DNA of 64,000 nucleotides from Plotosus lineatus (Eukaryota > Chordata > Actinopteri > Siluriformes > Plotosidae), in assembly GCA_024760905.1 (NCBI GenBank), contig JALRMN010000027.1:85001-149000 (forward strand), given 5' to 3'. This document shows, in pieces, positions 48,596-60,436 of the stretch. The notes under the pieces are model-generated. The model saw only the letters and a program-made list of their open reading frames with translations. It had not been told where the DNA came from and made no database searches. The translations under genes and the position numbers were made by a program. The first letter of the stretch is position 1. Every line of letters begins with the position of its first letter.

Positions 48596-50245
48596 CTTCT
48601 TTTCCTTTCGGCTTTTCCCTTCAGCGGTTGCCACAGCAAACCATCCGCCTCCATTTCACCCATTTCACCATATCCTCTGTATCTTCTTCTCTTACTCCAA
48701 CTACCTTCAAGTCCTCCTTTACCACATCCATAAATCTTATCTTTGGTCTTCCTCTCGGCCTTCTGCCTGGTCATTCGAACCTCAGCATCCTACTACCAAT
48801 ATACTCACTATCCCTCCTCTGTACATCTTAAAACCATCTCAATCTAGCCTCTCTGACTTTGTCTCCAAAACCTCTAACATGGGCTGTCCCTCTGATGTAC
48901 TCATTCTTGATCCTATCCATCCTTGTTACTCGCAAAGAGAACCTCAACATTTTCATCTCTGCTACCTCCAGCTCTGCCTCCTTTCTTTTCCCCAGGGCCA
49001 CTGTTTCTAAACCATATAACATTGCTGGCCTCATCACCGTCTTGTAAACTTTTCCTTTCATTCTTGCCGATACGTTCCTATCACACATCACACCAGATAA
49101 TTTTCTCCAACCATTCCAACCTGCCTGCACACTTTTCTTCACCTCTTTTCCACAATCTCCATTGCTCTGGATTGTTGAGCCTAAGTACTTAAAATCCTCC
49201 ACCTTCTTTATCTCTGCTTCCTGTAACATCACCGTTCCTCTTGGGTCCTTGTCGTTCACACACATGTATTTTGTCTTACTGAGGCTAACCTTCATCCCTC
49301 TCCGTTCCAGGGCATACCTCCACCTCTCTAGATTTCCTCCACTTGTTCTCTGCTCTCACTACAGATCACAATGTCATCTGCAAACATCGTAGTCCATGGA
49401 GATTCTTGTCTAACCTCGTCTGTTAGCCTGTCCATCACCAAAGTAAACAAGAAGGGGCTCAGAAAAAATCCTTGATGCAGTCTCACCTCTACCTTGAACT
49501 CTTCTGTCACATCGACAGCACACCTCACGACTGTCTTGCATCTCTCATACATGTCCTGCACCACTCTAACATACTTCTCTGCCACTCCAGACTTCCTCAT
49601 GCAATACCACAGTTCCTCTCTTGGCACCCTGTCATATGCTTTCTCCAGATCCACAAAGGCACAATGCAGCTCTTTCTGACCTTCTCTGTACTTCTGTATT
49701 AACAGCCTCAAAGCAAACACTGCATCTGTGGTGCTCTTTCTTGGCATGAAACCAAACTGTTGTTCACAAATGCTGACCTCTGCCCTTAGTCTAGCTTCCA
49801 CTATTCTTTCCCATAACTTCATCGTATGGCTCATCAACTTTATCCCTCTGTAGTTGCTGCAACTCTGCACATCTCCCTTGTTCTTAAAAATGGGCACCAG
49901 CACACTTCTCCTCCACTCCTCCAGCATCTGCTCACTCTCTAGTACCTTGTTGAATGTTCTTGTCAGGAAATCCACTGCTGCCTCTCCTAAACACTTCCAT
50001 ACCTCCACCGGTATGTCATCAGGACCAACTGTCTTTGCTACCTTTCCACCTGGTCTCCTGAACACACAGTATGTCCACCTTCATCTTCTGCATCATGTCA
50101 GCCAGCTCTCGACCTTTTCTGTCATAGTTCCAACATTCAAAGTCCCTACTCTCAGTCCTAGATTCCTGCCTTTCCTCTTCTCTCTCTGCCTACGGACACG
50201 CCTCCCGCCTCTCCTTCTTCGATGTCTTCGACCAGCAGTAGTCTA
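48596..50245 (-). mobile_element. R LINE, copy d, endonuclease-RT junction deleted
   Basis: Minus strand from the right: leader and endonuclease start (RRVRRQREKRKGRNLGLRVG), then near 50038 a direct jump from the ETRWKGSK region to KTVGPDDIPVEVWKCLGEAA. The RT that follows is well preserved: YRGIKLMSHTMKLWERIVEA, FGFMPRKSTTDAVFALRLLI, FVDLEKAYDRVPREELWYCM, MFADDIVICSESREQVEEI. The C-terminal region follows after a stop. It has the best RT domain of any R copy here but lacks most of the endonuclease. Confidence 0.87.
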
Positions 50246-50263
50246 ATTTCCATTTACAATAGC

Positions 50264-50685
50264 GATGTTGTATGGTTTAGAAAGAGTGGCACTGAGGAAA
50301 AGTCAGGAAGCAGAGCTGGAGGTAGCAGAGATGAAAATGCTGAGGTTCTCTCTGGGAGGAACGAGGATGGATAGGATCAGAAATGAGTACATCAGAGGGA
50401 CAGCCCATGTTAGATGTTTTGGAGACAAAGTCAGAGAGGCTAGATTGAGATGGTTTCGACATGTTCAGAGGAGAGATAGTGAGTATATTGGCAGTCGGAT
50501 GCTGAGGTTGGAACTACCAGGCAGAAGGCCTAGAGGAAGACCAAAGAAGAGATTTATGGATGTGCTGAAGGAAGACATGAAGGTCATTGGAGTAAGAGAA
50601 GAAAATGCAGATGACAGGGGGAGATGGAGGTGAATGATTTGCTGTGGCGACCTCTGAAGGGAACAGCCGAAAGGAAAACAAGAAG
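50264..50685 (+). mobile_element. R LINE, copy e, 3' region
   Basis: Plus strand: [40 protein letters not shown] and [20 protein letters not shown], ending in the R tail (gaagggaacagccgaaagga). It forms the right arm of the composite. Confidence 0.88.
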
Positions 50686-50724
50686 ATCATAATATGCGAA
50701 TTTTTTGAGAAGGACTAGTATATA

Positions 50725-51426
50725 CAGTCATCCCTTGAATATCGCGGACAATGTCGACCAGACCTGGCCGCCATATTCAAAAAACCGCAAAGTAGGGAAC
50801 CCTTCCCCCCATTTCTACCATGTTGTCTCATTTCTATATGTTTTCGCATCTCTACAATTTCAAGAAGTGTATATTAAACGTTACACAGTTATATGCATAT
50901 GTAAATACTGCAATGTATTAATATTTAAATATAATTTATATATAACTACTTTAAGTACTGTACTCACCTCTGACAATAGCTTTTTTTTCGCGGTGCAGGA
51001 TGTTTACAAACACTATACAGTAAGATCACAACATCACAAAAAATCCTGCTGGAATGTGCCGTCACGCATCTAAGCCAATCAGCTTGCAAGATTGAGTTGA
51101 GTGGGTGGGAGGCAAGAGCATCACACGTCTAAGCCAATCAGCTTGCGATATTGAGTTGAGTGGGTGGGAGGCATCAGCGTCACGCATCTAAGCCAGTCAG
51201 CTTGCGAGATTGAGTTGAGTGGTCGGTCCCTGCCTGAACCCTGGAGGAGGGGCACTTCATTCAGTCTGTCTTTGGAAACAATGGACAGCCTGCCTTGCGC
51301 TTGCTTACATGTGAGTTTCAGCACGAATTTTGAATTTTTTATGAATATATTTTTTTATTTATTTTTTTAAATACCGCAATGTACCATGACCGCGGTGCTC
51401 AAATTGTGAAGTGGCAAGGGATGACT
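50725..51426. mobile_element. pogo/Tigger-like non-autonomous element
   Basis: Left cagtcatcccttgaatatcg and right gtggcaagggatgact share an inverted agtcatcccttg, with TA at both sides. It begins in the TA that also ends the Tc1-like composite. The interior has a threefold tandem repeat of about 60 bases. Confidence 0.75.
51058..51222. repeat. Tandem repeat, about 61 bp x 2.7
   Basis: Unit contains taagccaatcagcttgcgag and ttgagttgagtgggtgggag, each seen three times or nearly so. The ccaatca element within it would read as a CCAAT-type motif. Confidence 0.9.
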
Positions 51427-52124
51427 ATGCATTGAACATATCAATGGAATTAAGGTGTACTCTCAGGTATTGAATCTTTAGTTTAGGGGGGGGGGGGGAA
51501 TTGCACGTGAGCCATATCTAGCCCACAGGACATAAGCATTTCTCATAAACCACACGTCTTAACCAAAGCATGCAGCATTCTTTGCTTCACTTGAAAAATT
51601 TCCAACCGGGCAAATGAAAGTTTGTACATTTACATGCATTCTTCAAAATGAAACATGTTCATCCTCTTCCGACCACTTGCTTTCCACTCATTTTCATCAC
51701 ATCATTCAATCTGCATGCAACTTGTAATGTTTTGTAACTAATTATTTTGTTTAAGTAACGTCTAAATAGTAAGTGTTGTATATTTGTAGACCAATTCACT
51801 GATAATCAAATAAACAAGAAAATCAAAAGAATGAAAGATTTTTCTTTTACACTTTTTCTATCATTAAGATATTATAGTAAACAGTGATCAGAAATCTTAA
51901 TCTCAAAAATGCATTAAAATGATAAACAGCATTGCATAAAAGGTGTATTCTGAATAAATGTCTGATCAAAGGCAGTTCATTATTTTCTCTTCAGGGCCAT
52001 TTCACTTCAAAACACAGGAAGTCTTATGACATACAATCTCCAATTTCCTTCTAACTTTCAGAAGGTCGTGTTTGATTTATTTATTTTATTTTTTATTTTT
52101 TTGCTATCTGCTTGGGCCTGCCAG
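51427..52124. other. No recognisable feature
   Basis: AT-rich, with a poly-G run at 51487-51498 and T-rich tracts near 52080. No coding signal. Confidence 0.5.
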
Positions 52125-52640
52125 GTCTCAAGGGCGGCCACCCCCGCCATCGGAGCCAGCTTACCACTAGGTCAAGCCCAAGGGATCGTTTGGTAGAGTC
52201 TCCTGTCAGAGGAGGGCCTTTTAACACCCACCTCCAGCAGAGCTACAACCACATGTCGAAGGAAGCAGGTGACATGGAATCCGGATGAGCCATGTTTCAT
52301 GCCTCCAATGTTGAGGCAGTAGCTAATAGCTGTGGCCAGAAGGTAATTGGTGGCTGTCGTGGCTGTAACTCCCAAACCCAGTGGTGATCAGCTATGGTGT
52401 GAAGGGGTCGTCCAGCAGAAAAAGGAGGCCTATTGGGTCTTATTGGCCTGTGAGACTCCCGAGGCAGCAGACAGGTACCGATGCAAAATTTTGACCATTG
52501 GAGGCATTCGGAGAGGGTCTGGAAAGCGGTTATCAGTTGGCCTCAAAAAGGTTTTGGACCACCATGTGATGCCTCAGGAAGAGGGAGCTGCTCACCTCAA
52601 GTAGGGATGTCACCATGGACGAATACTGAGACGAAGAATG
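52125..52640 (+). mobile_element. LINE C fragment
   Basis: Plus strand: KEAGDMESG then AMFHASNVEAVANSCGQKVI, and after a frameshift GVVQQKKEAYWVLLACETPE with AADRYR. This is the segment between endonuclease and RT of the family seen at 7060-8165. Truncated at both ends. Confidence 0.65.
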
Positions 52641-52859
52641 TGAGAGGAATTTTCCACGGTGTCTTCTTTGTAATAAAATGCACAAATTCCCCCCAAAATA
52701 AACCCACAAATATATGTCTTTCCCAAAATGTCTCACATAAAAATTAATTTATACATAATGTCAAATTTGGGCCTGCATGTATCAAGATTTAAATACATAT
52801 TTAATTTAGGGGCTTCATAAGCATATTTAGGCATTTTAATGTACAGATATTAGACAAGA

Positions 52860-53455
52860 ATTCGATTAAGAAAAAAAAAATCTGGACCATGGTGAAAAAA
52901 GGAAGAAAATTCAATCTGTAATTCAAGTCCACTTATTTAGTGTGGGGGGGTGCTTTTCTGCATACTCAGCTAGACACACTTGGAGTGTTTGTTGCCAAAA
53001 AGTTTTATCTTGGTCTCATCTACTCAAAGCACACAGTGCCAGTATTACTTAACCAACTTCAGATGTTTGTGTTTATGATCCTGAGTGAGGAAAGTTTTTT
53101 CCCTGCATGCCTTCCAAACAACTTGTTGGCATGTAGATGGTGCCTGATTGTTGTTTTGGATACTTTGACCCCAAGATGCTCCTGTTTGTTGTCTTTCCAT
53201 GTTCAACAGTGGATAACAGAAATTGCCTCTGTGTCATGTTGGACTTTTACCAATAATTGTCAATAAGTGTGGAACAGGTGATTTTCTGAAAATGATTATT
53301 TCTTACTCAGAGATTTTTCCCCTTAAAATTCACTTGAGATGAACGTTACATGTTTCTACAATTCAATGTGAAAGTAGCTTCTTCAATAAAAACTGAATTC
53401 ATTTTTACTAAGGGTGCCAATAATTATAAAGTGCTGTGTAGGTGCCAAGCATGTT
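52860..53455 (-). mobile_element. Degraded Tc1-like element
   Basis: The right end has gggtgccaataattataaag, a hallmark of a Tc1-like family, and the interior (ggtctcatctactcaaagca; gtagatggtgcctgattgtt) is the complement of a degraded transposase region. No intact domain. Confidence 0.5.
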
Positions 53456-54310
53456 TATACTCTGTGTCAAATTATAATTTAGTAGGTATCAAATATGTAA
53501 TGTTTAGTAACTTGTAGAAATTAGTTCTATGGCATATGAGATTAATATTACTTCAAGATAATCAGTACAAAAGGCAGTTATGTGATAAGCACAATTCTGA
53601 TTGGTGCATGATATCATTGGCATTCATAACTGGTGGTGGAGTGCAGTGGACTGATCTCATGAAAGGTCAGGGTTATATGGTTGCATTTTTCCCCCAATAA
53701 ATCGCTGTTGCACACATCTGATTCTAAATACATCGAGCAGGGCTTCTTCCATGGGACCCGGTTCTATTGGAAAACAACTAAATTGTTGTTATGACTGTCA
53801 TAAATTGAACTATGTGACAGAACTGTATGTTTTAAATAGTGTTACATGTTACTTTGCATTTCCTTGATATCTGCAACATCAAGTAAACAAGTTGTATGAT
53901 GAAAATCCAAGTTGGAGACCAAGCTTACTCTTTACTGAAGATATGATTCCTTGTACCAAGCACTCCAATGTTCAAAACTCTAACCTGATCTATTACACAC
54001 AATCCAGATGGTGTTCCATCGGTTAGTTGTAATCACTTTGAATGAGTGTGTGTTACCTTCACCTCTTTTCAAAATTTATGAGTGGGTTTCATGGATTCAA
54101 CACAATTTCCACAAAACATGTCCAATGGTCATATAAGTGTCTCAAACTCATCTCACAGTTTTGAGAATCCACGTACTTGGCACTGACAACACTATATATA
54201 ATTTCACTGGCATATCAGATGAGGAGGGTATCATAAACAGTTCTCTAAACATCGATTGATGCTACTACAAAGAGCTTGACAGGCTTCTCTGTAATATATA
54301 TACATATATG
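53456..54310. other. No recognisable feature
   Basis: AT-rich unique-looking sequence with no motif-bearing ORF. Confidence 0.5.
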
Positions 54311-56962
54311 ATCGGTCGAGGCCCGAGTTAACAACGACCGCCATCAGTGCTGTTAACCAACAGGGTGCTGGTGGAAATTGGACTACTGTGGGTCGAAGAA
54401 GGAGAGGCGGGAGGTGTGTCCGTAGGCAGAGAGAGAAGAGGAAAGGCGTGAATCTAGGACTGAGAGTAGGGACTTTGAATGTTGGAACTATGACAGGAAA
54501 AGGTAGAGAGCTGACTGACATGATGCAGAGGAGGAAGGTGGACATACTGTGTGTTCAGCAGACCAGGTGGAAAGGTAGCAAGGCTAGAAGCTTAGGAGCA
54601 GGGTTTAAGCTGTTTTTTTTCATGGTGGAATGGGGAGAGAAATGAAGTAGGAGTCATCTTGAAGGAGGGGATAATCAGGAATGCTCTAGAAGTGAAAAGA
54701 GTGTCAGACAGAGTGATGAGTCTCAAGTTAGAAATTAAAGGTGTGGTGTTCAATCTTGTTAGTGCTTATGCCCCACAGGCAGGGTGTGAGCTAGAAGAGA
54801 AGGAAAGATTCTGGAGTGAGTTAGATGAAGTGATGCAGAGAACCCCCGGGGTGAAAGAGTGGTCATTGGTGCAGACTTCAACGAACATGTTGGTGAGGGC
54901 AACAGAGGAGAGAGGAAGTGATGGGCAGGTTTGGTATGCAGAACAGGAGCACAGAAGGACAGATGTTGATCGATTTTGCAAAAAGGATGGAACTGGCTGT
55001 GGTGAATACTTTCTTCCAGAACAGACAGGAGCATAGGGTGACTTATAAAAGCCGAGATAAAAGCACACAGTTAGACTACATCTTGTGTAGGCGATGTAAT
55101 TTGAAGGAAGTCAGTGACTGTAAAGTAGTAGTGGGTGAGAGTGTTTCCAAACAGCACAGGGTGGTGGTGTGCAGGATGATGCTGATGGTAAGAAAGGTGA
55201 AGAAGGCAAAGGCAGAGCAGAAGACAAAGTGGTGGAAGCTGAAAAAGGAAGAGTGTCGTGTTGTTTTCAAGGAGGAGTTGAAACAGGCTTTGGGTGGTCA
55301 GGAACTACAGCTAATGTGATCAGAGAGACAGGTAGGAGAATACTTGGTGTGTCATCTGGAAGTTGAGTAGATAAGGAGACTTGGTGGTGGAATGAGAAAA
55401 TGAAGGAATGTGTACAAAGGAAGAGGTTAGCTGAGAAGAAGTGGGGCATTGAGAGGACTGAAGACTGTAAACAGGAGTACAGGGAGACACAGCATAAGGC
55501 AAAGGTAGCAGTGTCAAAGGCCAAATAGAGGGCATATGATGACTTGTATGCAGTAAGGAGGGAGAAAATGATTTATACAGGTTGGCACAGCAGAGAAATC
55601 GAGATGGGAAGGACGTGCAGCAAGTTAGAGTGACTAAGGGCAGAGTGGGAAACCTGTTGACTGATGACAGAAGTGTGCTGTGAAGATGGAAAGAGTACTT
55701 TGAAGAGCTGATGAATGAGGAAAATGAGAGAGACAAAGAGTCGAAGAGGTGACCATTGAACCATTACCATTAGTCAGGGTGAAGTGAGGAGGGCATTGAA
55801 GAGGATGAAAAGGGGAAAGGCAGTTGGTCCTGATGATATACCGGTGGAGATATGGAAGTGTCTAAGAGAGGTAGCAGTAGATTTTCTGACAAGAACATTC
55901 AACAAGGTATTAGAGAGTGAGCAGATGCCGGAGGAATGGAGGAGAAGTGTGCTGGTGCAGATGCAGTGTTTGCCTTGAGGATGTTAATAGAGAAGTACAG
56001 AGAAGGTCAGAAGGAGCTGCATTGTGCCTGTGTGGATCTGGAGCAGGCATATGACAGGGTGCTGAGAGAGGAACTGTGGTATTGCATGAGGAAGTCTGGA
56101 GTGGCAGAGAAGTATGTCAGAGTGGTGTAGGACATGTATGAGAGATGTAAGACAGTGATGAGGTGTGCTGTCGGTGTGACAGAAGAGTTCAAGGTGGAGG
56201 TGGGACTGCATCAAGGGTCAGCTCTGAGCCTCTTCTTGTTTGCTATGGTGATGGACAGGCTGACAGACGAGGTTAGACAAAAATCTCCATGGACTGTGAT
56301 GTTTTGCAGATGACATTATGATCTGTACTGAGAGCAGATAACAAGTGCAGGGAATTCTAGAGAGGTGGAGGTATGCCCTGGAAAGGAGAGGAATGAAAGT
56401 TAGCCTCAGTAAGACAGAATACATGTGTGTTAACAACAAGGACCCAAGAGGAACGGTGAGGTTACAGGGAGCAGAGATAAGGAAGGTGGAGGATTTTAAG
56501 TACTTAGGCTCAACAATCCAGAGCAATGGAGAGTGTGGAAAAGAGGTGAAGAAAAGTGTGCAGGCAGGTTGGAATGGTTGTAGAAAAGCATCTGGTGTGA
56601 TTTGCGATAGGAAGGTATCAGCAAGAATGAAAGGAAAAGTGTACAATACGGTGATGAGGCCAGCAATGTTGTCTGGTTTAGAAACAGTGGCCCTGGGGAA
56701 AAGACAGGAGGCAGAGCTGGAGTTAGCAGAGATGAAAATGTTGAGGTTCTCTTTGGGAGTAACAAGGATGGATAGGATCAGGAATGAGTACATCAGAGGG
56801 ACAGCACATGTAAGAGGTTTTGGAGACAAAGTCAGAGAGGCTAGATTGAGATGGTTTGGACATGTACAGAGGAGGGATAGTGAGTTTGTTGGTAGTAGGG
56901 TGCTGAGGTTGGAACTACCAGGCCTAGAGAAAGACCAAAGAGAAGATTTATGGATGTGGTGT
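54311..56962 (+). mobile_element. R LINE, copy f, longest copy
   Basis: Plus strand: leader (gaggcccgagttaacaacga), endonuclease (LGLRVGTLNVGTMTGKGREL, SRDKSTQLDYILCRRCNLKE), linker, and RT start (KRGKAVGPDDIPVEIWKCLR). At 55960 a deletion of roughly 200 bases removes the RT from after RRSVLV to just before DAVFALRMLI. The RT resumes (CVDLEQAYDRVLREELWYCM), the FADD site is frameshifted (tttgcagatgacattatgat), and the C-terminal region is open at 56345-56965 (VSLSKTEYMCVNNKDPRGTV). The last 130 bases or so of the 3' end are missing. Multiple frameshifts. Not active. Confidence 0.88.
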
Positions 56963-57179
56963 TAAAGCTAGATAATGAGGGCCCTGAGTGGTTGACATGT
57001 GTAATGGGAAAGATGTGAAGTTTGGTTATATACAAAAAATAAAAATAAAACTTGTGTCTTCAATTACTTGAGGAAAAACATTTGTGTCATTGCTGGGCAG
57101 AACTCTTGCTTTGGCACACTTGGCATGACATATATTACCCTGATTTTTTTTTTTTTTTAATGTCAACAAAATGCCACCC
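56963..57179. other. Upstream flank of the Ig gene
   Basis: AT-rich spacer with a poly-T run near 57147. No promoter motif beyond those noted at 57180-57262. Confidence 0.4.
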
Positions 57180-57262
57180 TCTGCAAACATCCTGTTAAAA
57201 CAAACAAACCAAAAACCCATTTAATTTCCTCATTGTTTCCTGTTCCGAGTCAGCTCGACACG
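57180..57262 (+). promoter_or_regulatory. Candidate promoter/5' UTR of the Ig receptor gene
   Basis: The 80 bases before the proposed start codon have no TATA box. They contain two purine-rich Ets/PU.1-type cores on the minus strand (from tttcctcatt and tttcctgttc). PU.1-driven, TATA-less promoters are common in myeloid and lymphoid receptor genes, so the context fits. This is suggestive only: GGAA cores are frequent by chance. Confidence 0.25.
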
Positions 57263-57299
57263 ATGATTAAAGCTTTGCATATGTTGTTCTGCATCATGG
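57263..57299 (+). CDS. Ig-superfamily receptor, exon 1 (signal peptide)
   Basis: A 37-base coding exon starts at ATG 57263 and ends at a strong donor (G then GTAAGT at 57300). It encodes twelve residues (MIKALHMLFCIM) plus the first base of a glycine codon. This is the start of a hydrophobic secretion signal. The phase-1 donor matches the phase-1 acceptor of the V exon at 63618, so the joined reading frame stays open and the signal peptide continues a few residues into exon 2. Short leader exons followed by a phase 1-1 Ig exon are standard in fish leukocyte receptor genes. The alternative is a chance ATG next to a chance donor. The phase match, the hydrophobic content and the position upstream of a clean V exon argue against that. 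It was assigned by eye and needs transcript support. Confidence 0.7.
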
Positions 57300-58044
57300 G
57301 TAAGTATTATTTATCTTAATGAGTGTTTTATTATTTTTAAAATATATAGTTAACATGTATGTTGTATGAGACATCCATTGATGGTATTGCAGTTGATAAA
57401 TGTAAGTAATTCATCAGAAAACTTAAAATAAATCAATTTGTATGTATGCATGTATCATTTAAATAAAAGTATGTAATCACACATTTTACAAAGAAATGAA
57501 AGACTTTTTAGTGATTAAAAACTAAATCCTGTTCTAATTAATATTTCAAATTCTCCAAATTATTGTGAATTAATTATAAAAAATCAGTAAGGTGTCCTGT
57601 AAAAAAACAAACACACAAACAAACAAAAAAACATTATTTTTTTAGAAACAAGATTGTAACTTCTGCACTCAAAATAATTTACTTGTATAGGCATTGTTCA
57701 TTTCTTTTCTTTCTGGTCTTTTTTTTTTTTTTTTTTGGATGCCCCTTCTGTGATGTGTGGTGCTAAATGCCTCTTTTTGGACTGCTGAACATGCATATTT
57801 AGGAACAGATATTATGTATCTCAATCATATATTGGACACCTAAAGCCTTTTTTGTTTTATATATTTATATCTCATATAAATTAAAAATAAAAGGGAAAAG
57901 ACAACGAAAGTTTTAGTTATTAAGACAGTTAGTTCAAAAGTGGTCTGTTTGCACTAAAAGATATCCAAAATTCCAAAATACATCAGTTAAATAAAAAAGT
58001 TAAAATGCCGAATGCTCTACATTTTCTTATTTACCTTCATATAT

Positions 58045-58165
58045 ATTCATTCATTTTATGAACCACTTAATCATAATTAGGGTTGAGGGAGGTTGGTTCC
58101 CATTCCAACCGACTCTGGGTGAGGACAGAGTATACCCTGGACAATTTGCAAGGCCATCACGGGGC
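58045..58165 (-). mobile_element. SINE 3' tail, minus strand
   Basis: ttcattcattttatgaacca through ctgggtgaggacagagtata, the complement of the common SINE tail. It faces the + copy at 58205-58310. Confidence 0.75.
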
Positions 58166-58204
58166 ACTTTTGTATATAGGTTGTCTTTATTTTTTTTTAA
58201 ACTA

Positions 58205-58310
58205 CATGAAAAACTGCCCTGTGATGTCCTGGCAAGCTGTCCAGGGCATACTCTGCCCTCACCCAGAATCGGCTGGAAATCAACCTCCCGCAAGCCTCAT
58301 TACAATTAAG
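58205..58310 (+). mobile_element. SINE 3' tail, plus strand
   Basis: tgtgatgtcctggcaagctg through cctcattacaattaagt. Together with 58045-58165 it forms an inverted pair with a 40-base loop in intron 1. Confidence 0.75.
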
Positions 58311-58469
58311 TCAAATCATAACGATAAATCACTCATAAAAATTGAAGGAGAAAATCTTTTTTTTTTGGCAAAAAAATGTCAGCAAATCTGTTGACTTGTA
58401 AAGGTAAATGAGCCACAATTTCTTTAATATTGGTACCATTAACATCAGATTTTAACTGTTATATCACTT

Positions 58470-58570
58470 AAAACATTCATTCATCCATTCATTTTCTGAA
58501 CTGCTTAAACCAAACTGGTGTCACAGGAAATCTGGCTCCCATCTCGGTCAACTCTTTGAATGAAAAGTTT
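58470..58570 (-). mobile_element. SINE 3' tail fragment, minus strand
   Basis: attcattttctgaactgctt followed by a worn tail. Head and middle absent. Confidence 0.6.
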
Positions 58571-58604
58571 GAAATCATAGGCTTATCCTACTTGCATAAA
58601 TTTT

Positions 58605-58940
58605 GGGCCAGTGGTGACCTGGTGGTATAGGGCACTGGGTCGCTGATCCTAAGGTTGGAGGTTCGAGTCCCACTTTCCACATGGTCTCCAAACTGCAGCT
58701 AACCGGGTTATCAGAGGACAGCCATGTCTCTCACTATATATGGTGAGAGGTTCATGTAAAATGAACCATTGCTGACTTTTGTAAAGAGTAGGCTGCAAAG
58801 CCATCAGCATGTTTCTGCCCCTTGCTAAAGGGTTGTGTCAGGAAGTGCATCTGACATAAAAGCCTATGCCAAATCAAACATGCAAATCAGCTGATTCGCT
58901 GTGGTGACCCCTGAAAAAAAGGGAAAAACTGAAAGGAAAG
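58605..58940 (+). mobile_element. tRNA-headed SINE with RTE-derived body and tail
   Basis: Head ggccagtggtgacctggtgg, B box gaggttcgagtccc near 58660, the aaatgaaccattgctgactt block, then gtcaggaagtgcatctgaca, gccaaatcaaac and the R 3' end (ttcgctgtggtgacccctga). A 20-base duplication (atcctacttgcat and aatttt, one mismatch) flanks it at 58585-58604 and 58941-58960. Confidence 0.92.
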
Positions 58941-59149
58941 ATCCTACTTGCATTAATTTTATTACCGCAACTCCTCTCACCATGAATAAATGTCACACAG
59001 TAATGGTCCCTGCATACCTGTATACACACCCATAAAGCCAGTATGCTGAAAGAAAGCCATAGAAGGTCCTGTTTGCACCTTGCCTCAAGTCATGCACACA
59101 GCATCATGTGGAAAAACCTGTGTTTTCGTCAAATGTGAACAAAATCAGA

Positions 59150-60436
59150 ACATGAAGTTGTTTGGTCCACCATGAAATGATCCAACATCATTGTCAACCT
59201 GATCAAAGCAATAGATACCCTGTATGATAAAGCCACCAACTTTTTGTGTATTTTAGTTGTAACATAGGATGAAAATGTTGAGGTTCTCTTTGGGAGTAAC
59301 GAGGATGGATAGGATTAGGAATGAGCACATTAGAGGGACAGCACATGTAAGACGTTTTGGAGACAAAGTCAGAGAGGCTAGATTGAGATGGTTTGGACAT
59401 GTACAGAGGAGGGATAGTGAGTATATTGGTAATAGGATGCTGAGGCTGGAACTACCAGGCAAAAGGCCTAGAGGAAGACCAAAGAGACGATTCATGGATG
59501 TGGTGAAGGAGGACATGAAGGTCGTTGGCGTAAGAGAAGAAGATGCAAAGGATAGGGTGAGATGGAGGCAGATGATTCGCTGTGGCGACCCCTGAAGGGA
59601 AAAGCCGAAAGGAAAAGAAGAAAGAAGAAGTTGTAACATAGGAAAACTGTTGGAGTCATACAAGGCTATCTGCTCTTACCCAAGGGTCTTTCAAACCTTC
59701 GTTGAGAGAATCATGATGAATGCTCTGAAAGACCATGATGGCTCTGTTGCTGACATTGACGGCCTTTCAGGAAAAGAAGAGGAATGACGCCGGTGGAGCA
59801 ACTGAACAAGACATTTACAGCATATGACTTAGAAATCAGTTCAGGGAAGACCAAACTGTTGACCAACAACATCAGTGCTGACTTCAGAATTAGTCGCCAG
59901 AAACTGAAAACAGTACACAACTTCAAATACTTAGGATCCATTCTATCAATAGACGGATCAAAGCCGGAAATATTGTCCAGGATCATCCAAACTGCAACAG
60001 AACTTTCAAAATGAACTGCTCTTTGGTTATGTCAGCATTCCTGTATCCCTGTGAGATGTAAATGCTCACAGCAGACTTGAAAGGAAGATATAGGCCACAG
60101 AAGTGAGGAAGTTTCCTGGGCATCTCTTGCAAACATTGCACTACTAATGAGGGAATAAAGAGAAAAAACAGGCAATCCATAGGGCCTCATGAAGACCTTT
60201 TTGGAACTATGAAGAAATGCAAACCGAAGATGTATGGGCATGCTGCATTATCAGGCAGTCTTGTTAAAACATTTATTCAAGGCAACAAACATGAAGGGAA
60301 AAGGAGAGATAGGCAGAAAGAAAGATGGGAAGACAGTAACATAGCATGGACAAGCCTGAAGCTGAGGAATGTTTTTAGAGAAGCAGAAAACACAGATAGA
60401 TGGAAAGAACTGGTAGCTACATTCTCGGTGGAGTGT

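Larger units (their letters stand above)
48567..50722. mobile_element. Composite with Tc1-like ends and RTE sequence in inverted arms
   Basis: Both ends carry the first 30 bases of the Tc1-like terminus seen at 829 (left gtccttcctataaattagca; right complement ctaattttttgagaaggac-like). In both, the Tc1-like piece switches to the R LINE 3' end at the same base (tgat then cttctt). The arms (48567-49022 and 50264-50722) are inverted copies of about 455 bases. The loop contains the rest of a minus-strand R copy. Confidence 0.75.

Noticed and set aside
54388..55036. A host gene like craniofacial development protein 2
   Set aside because: That database label comes from BovB/RTE endonuclease; the frame leads into an RT and occurs in several copies here.
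56218..56829. 203-codon minus ORF
   Set aside because: Antisense shadow of the R LINE copy f C-terminal region.
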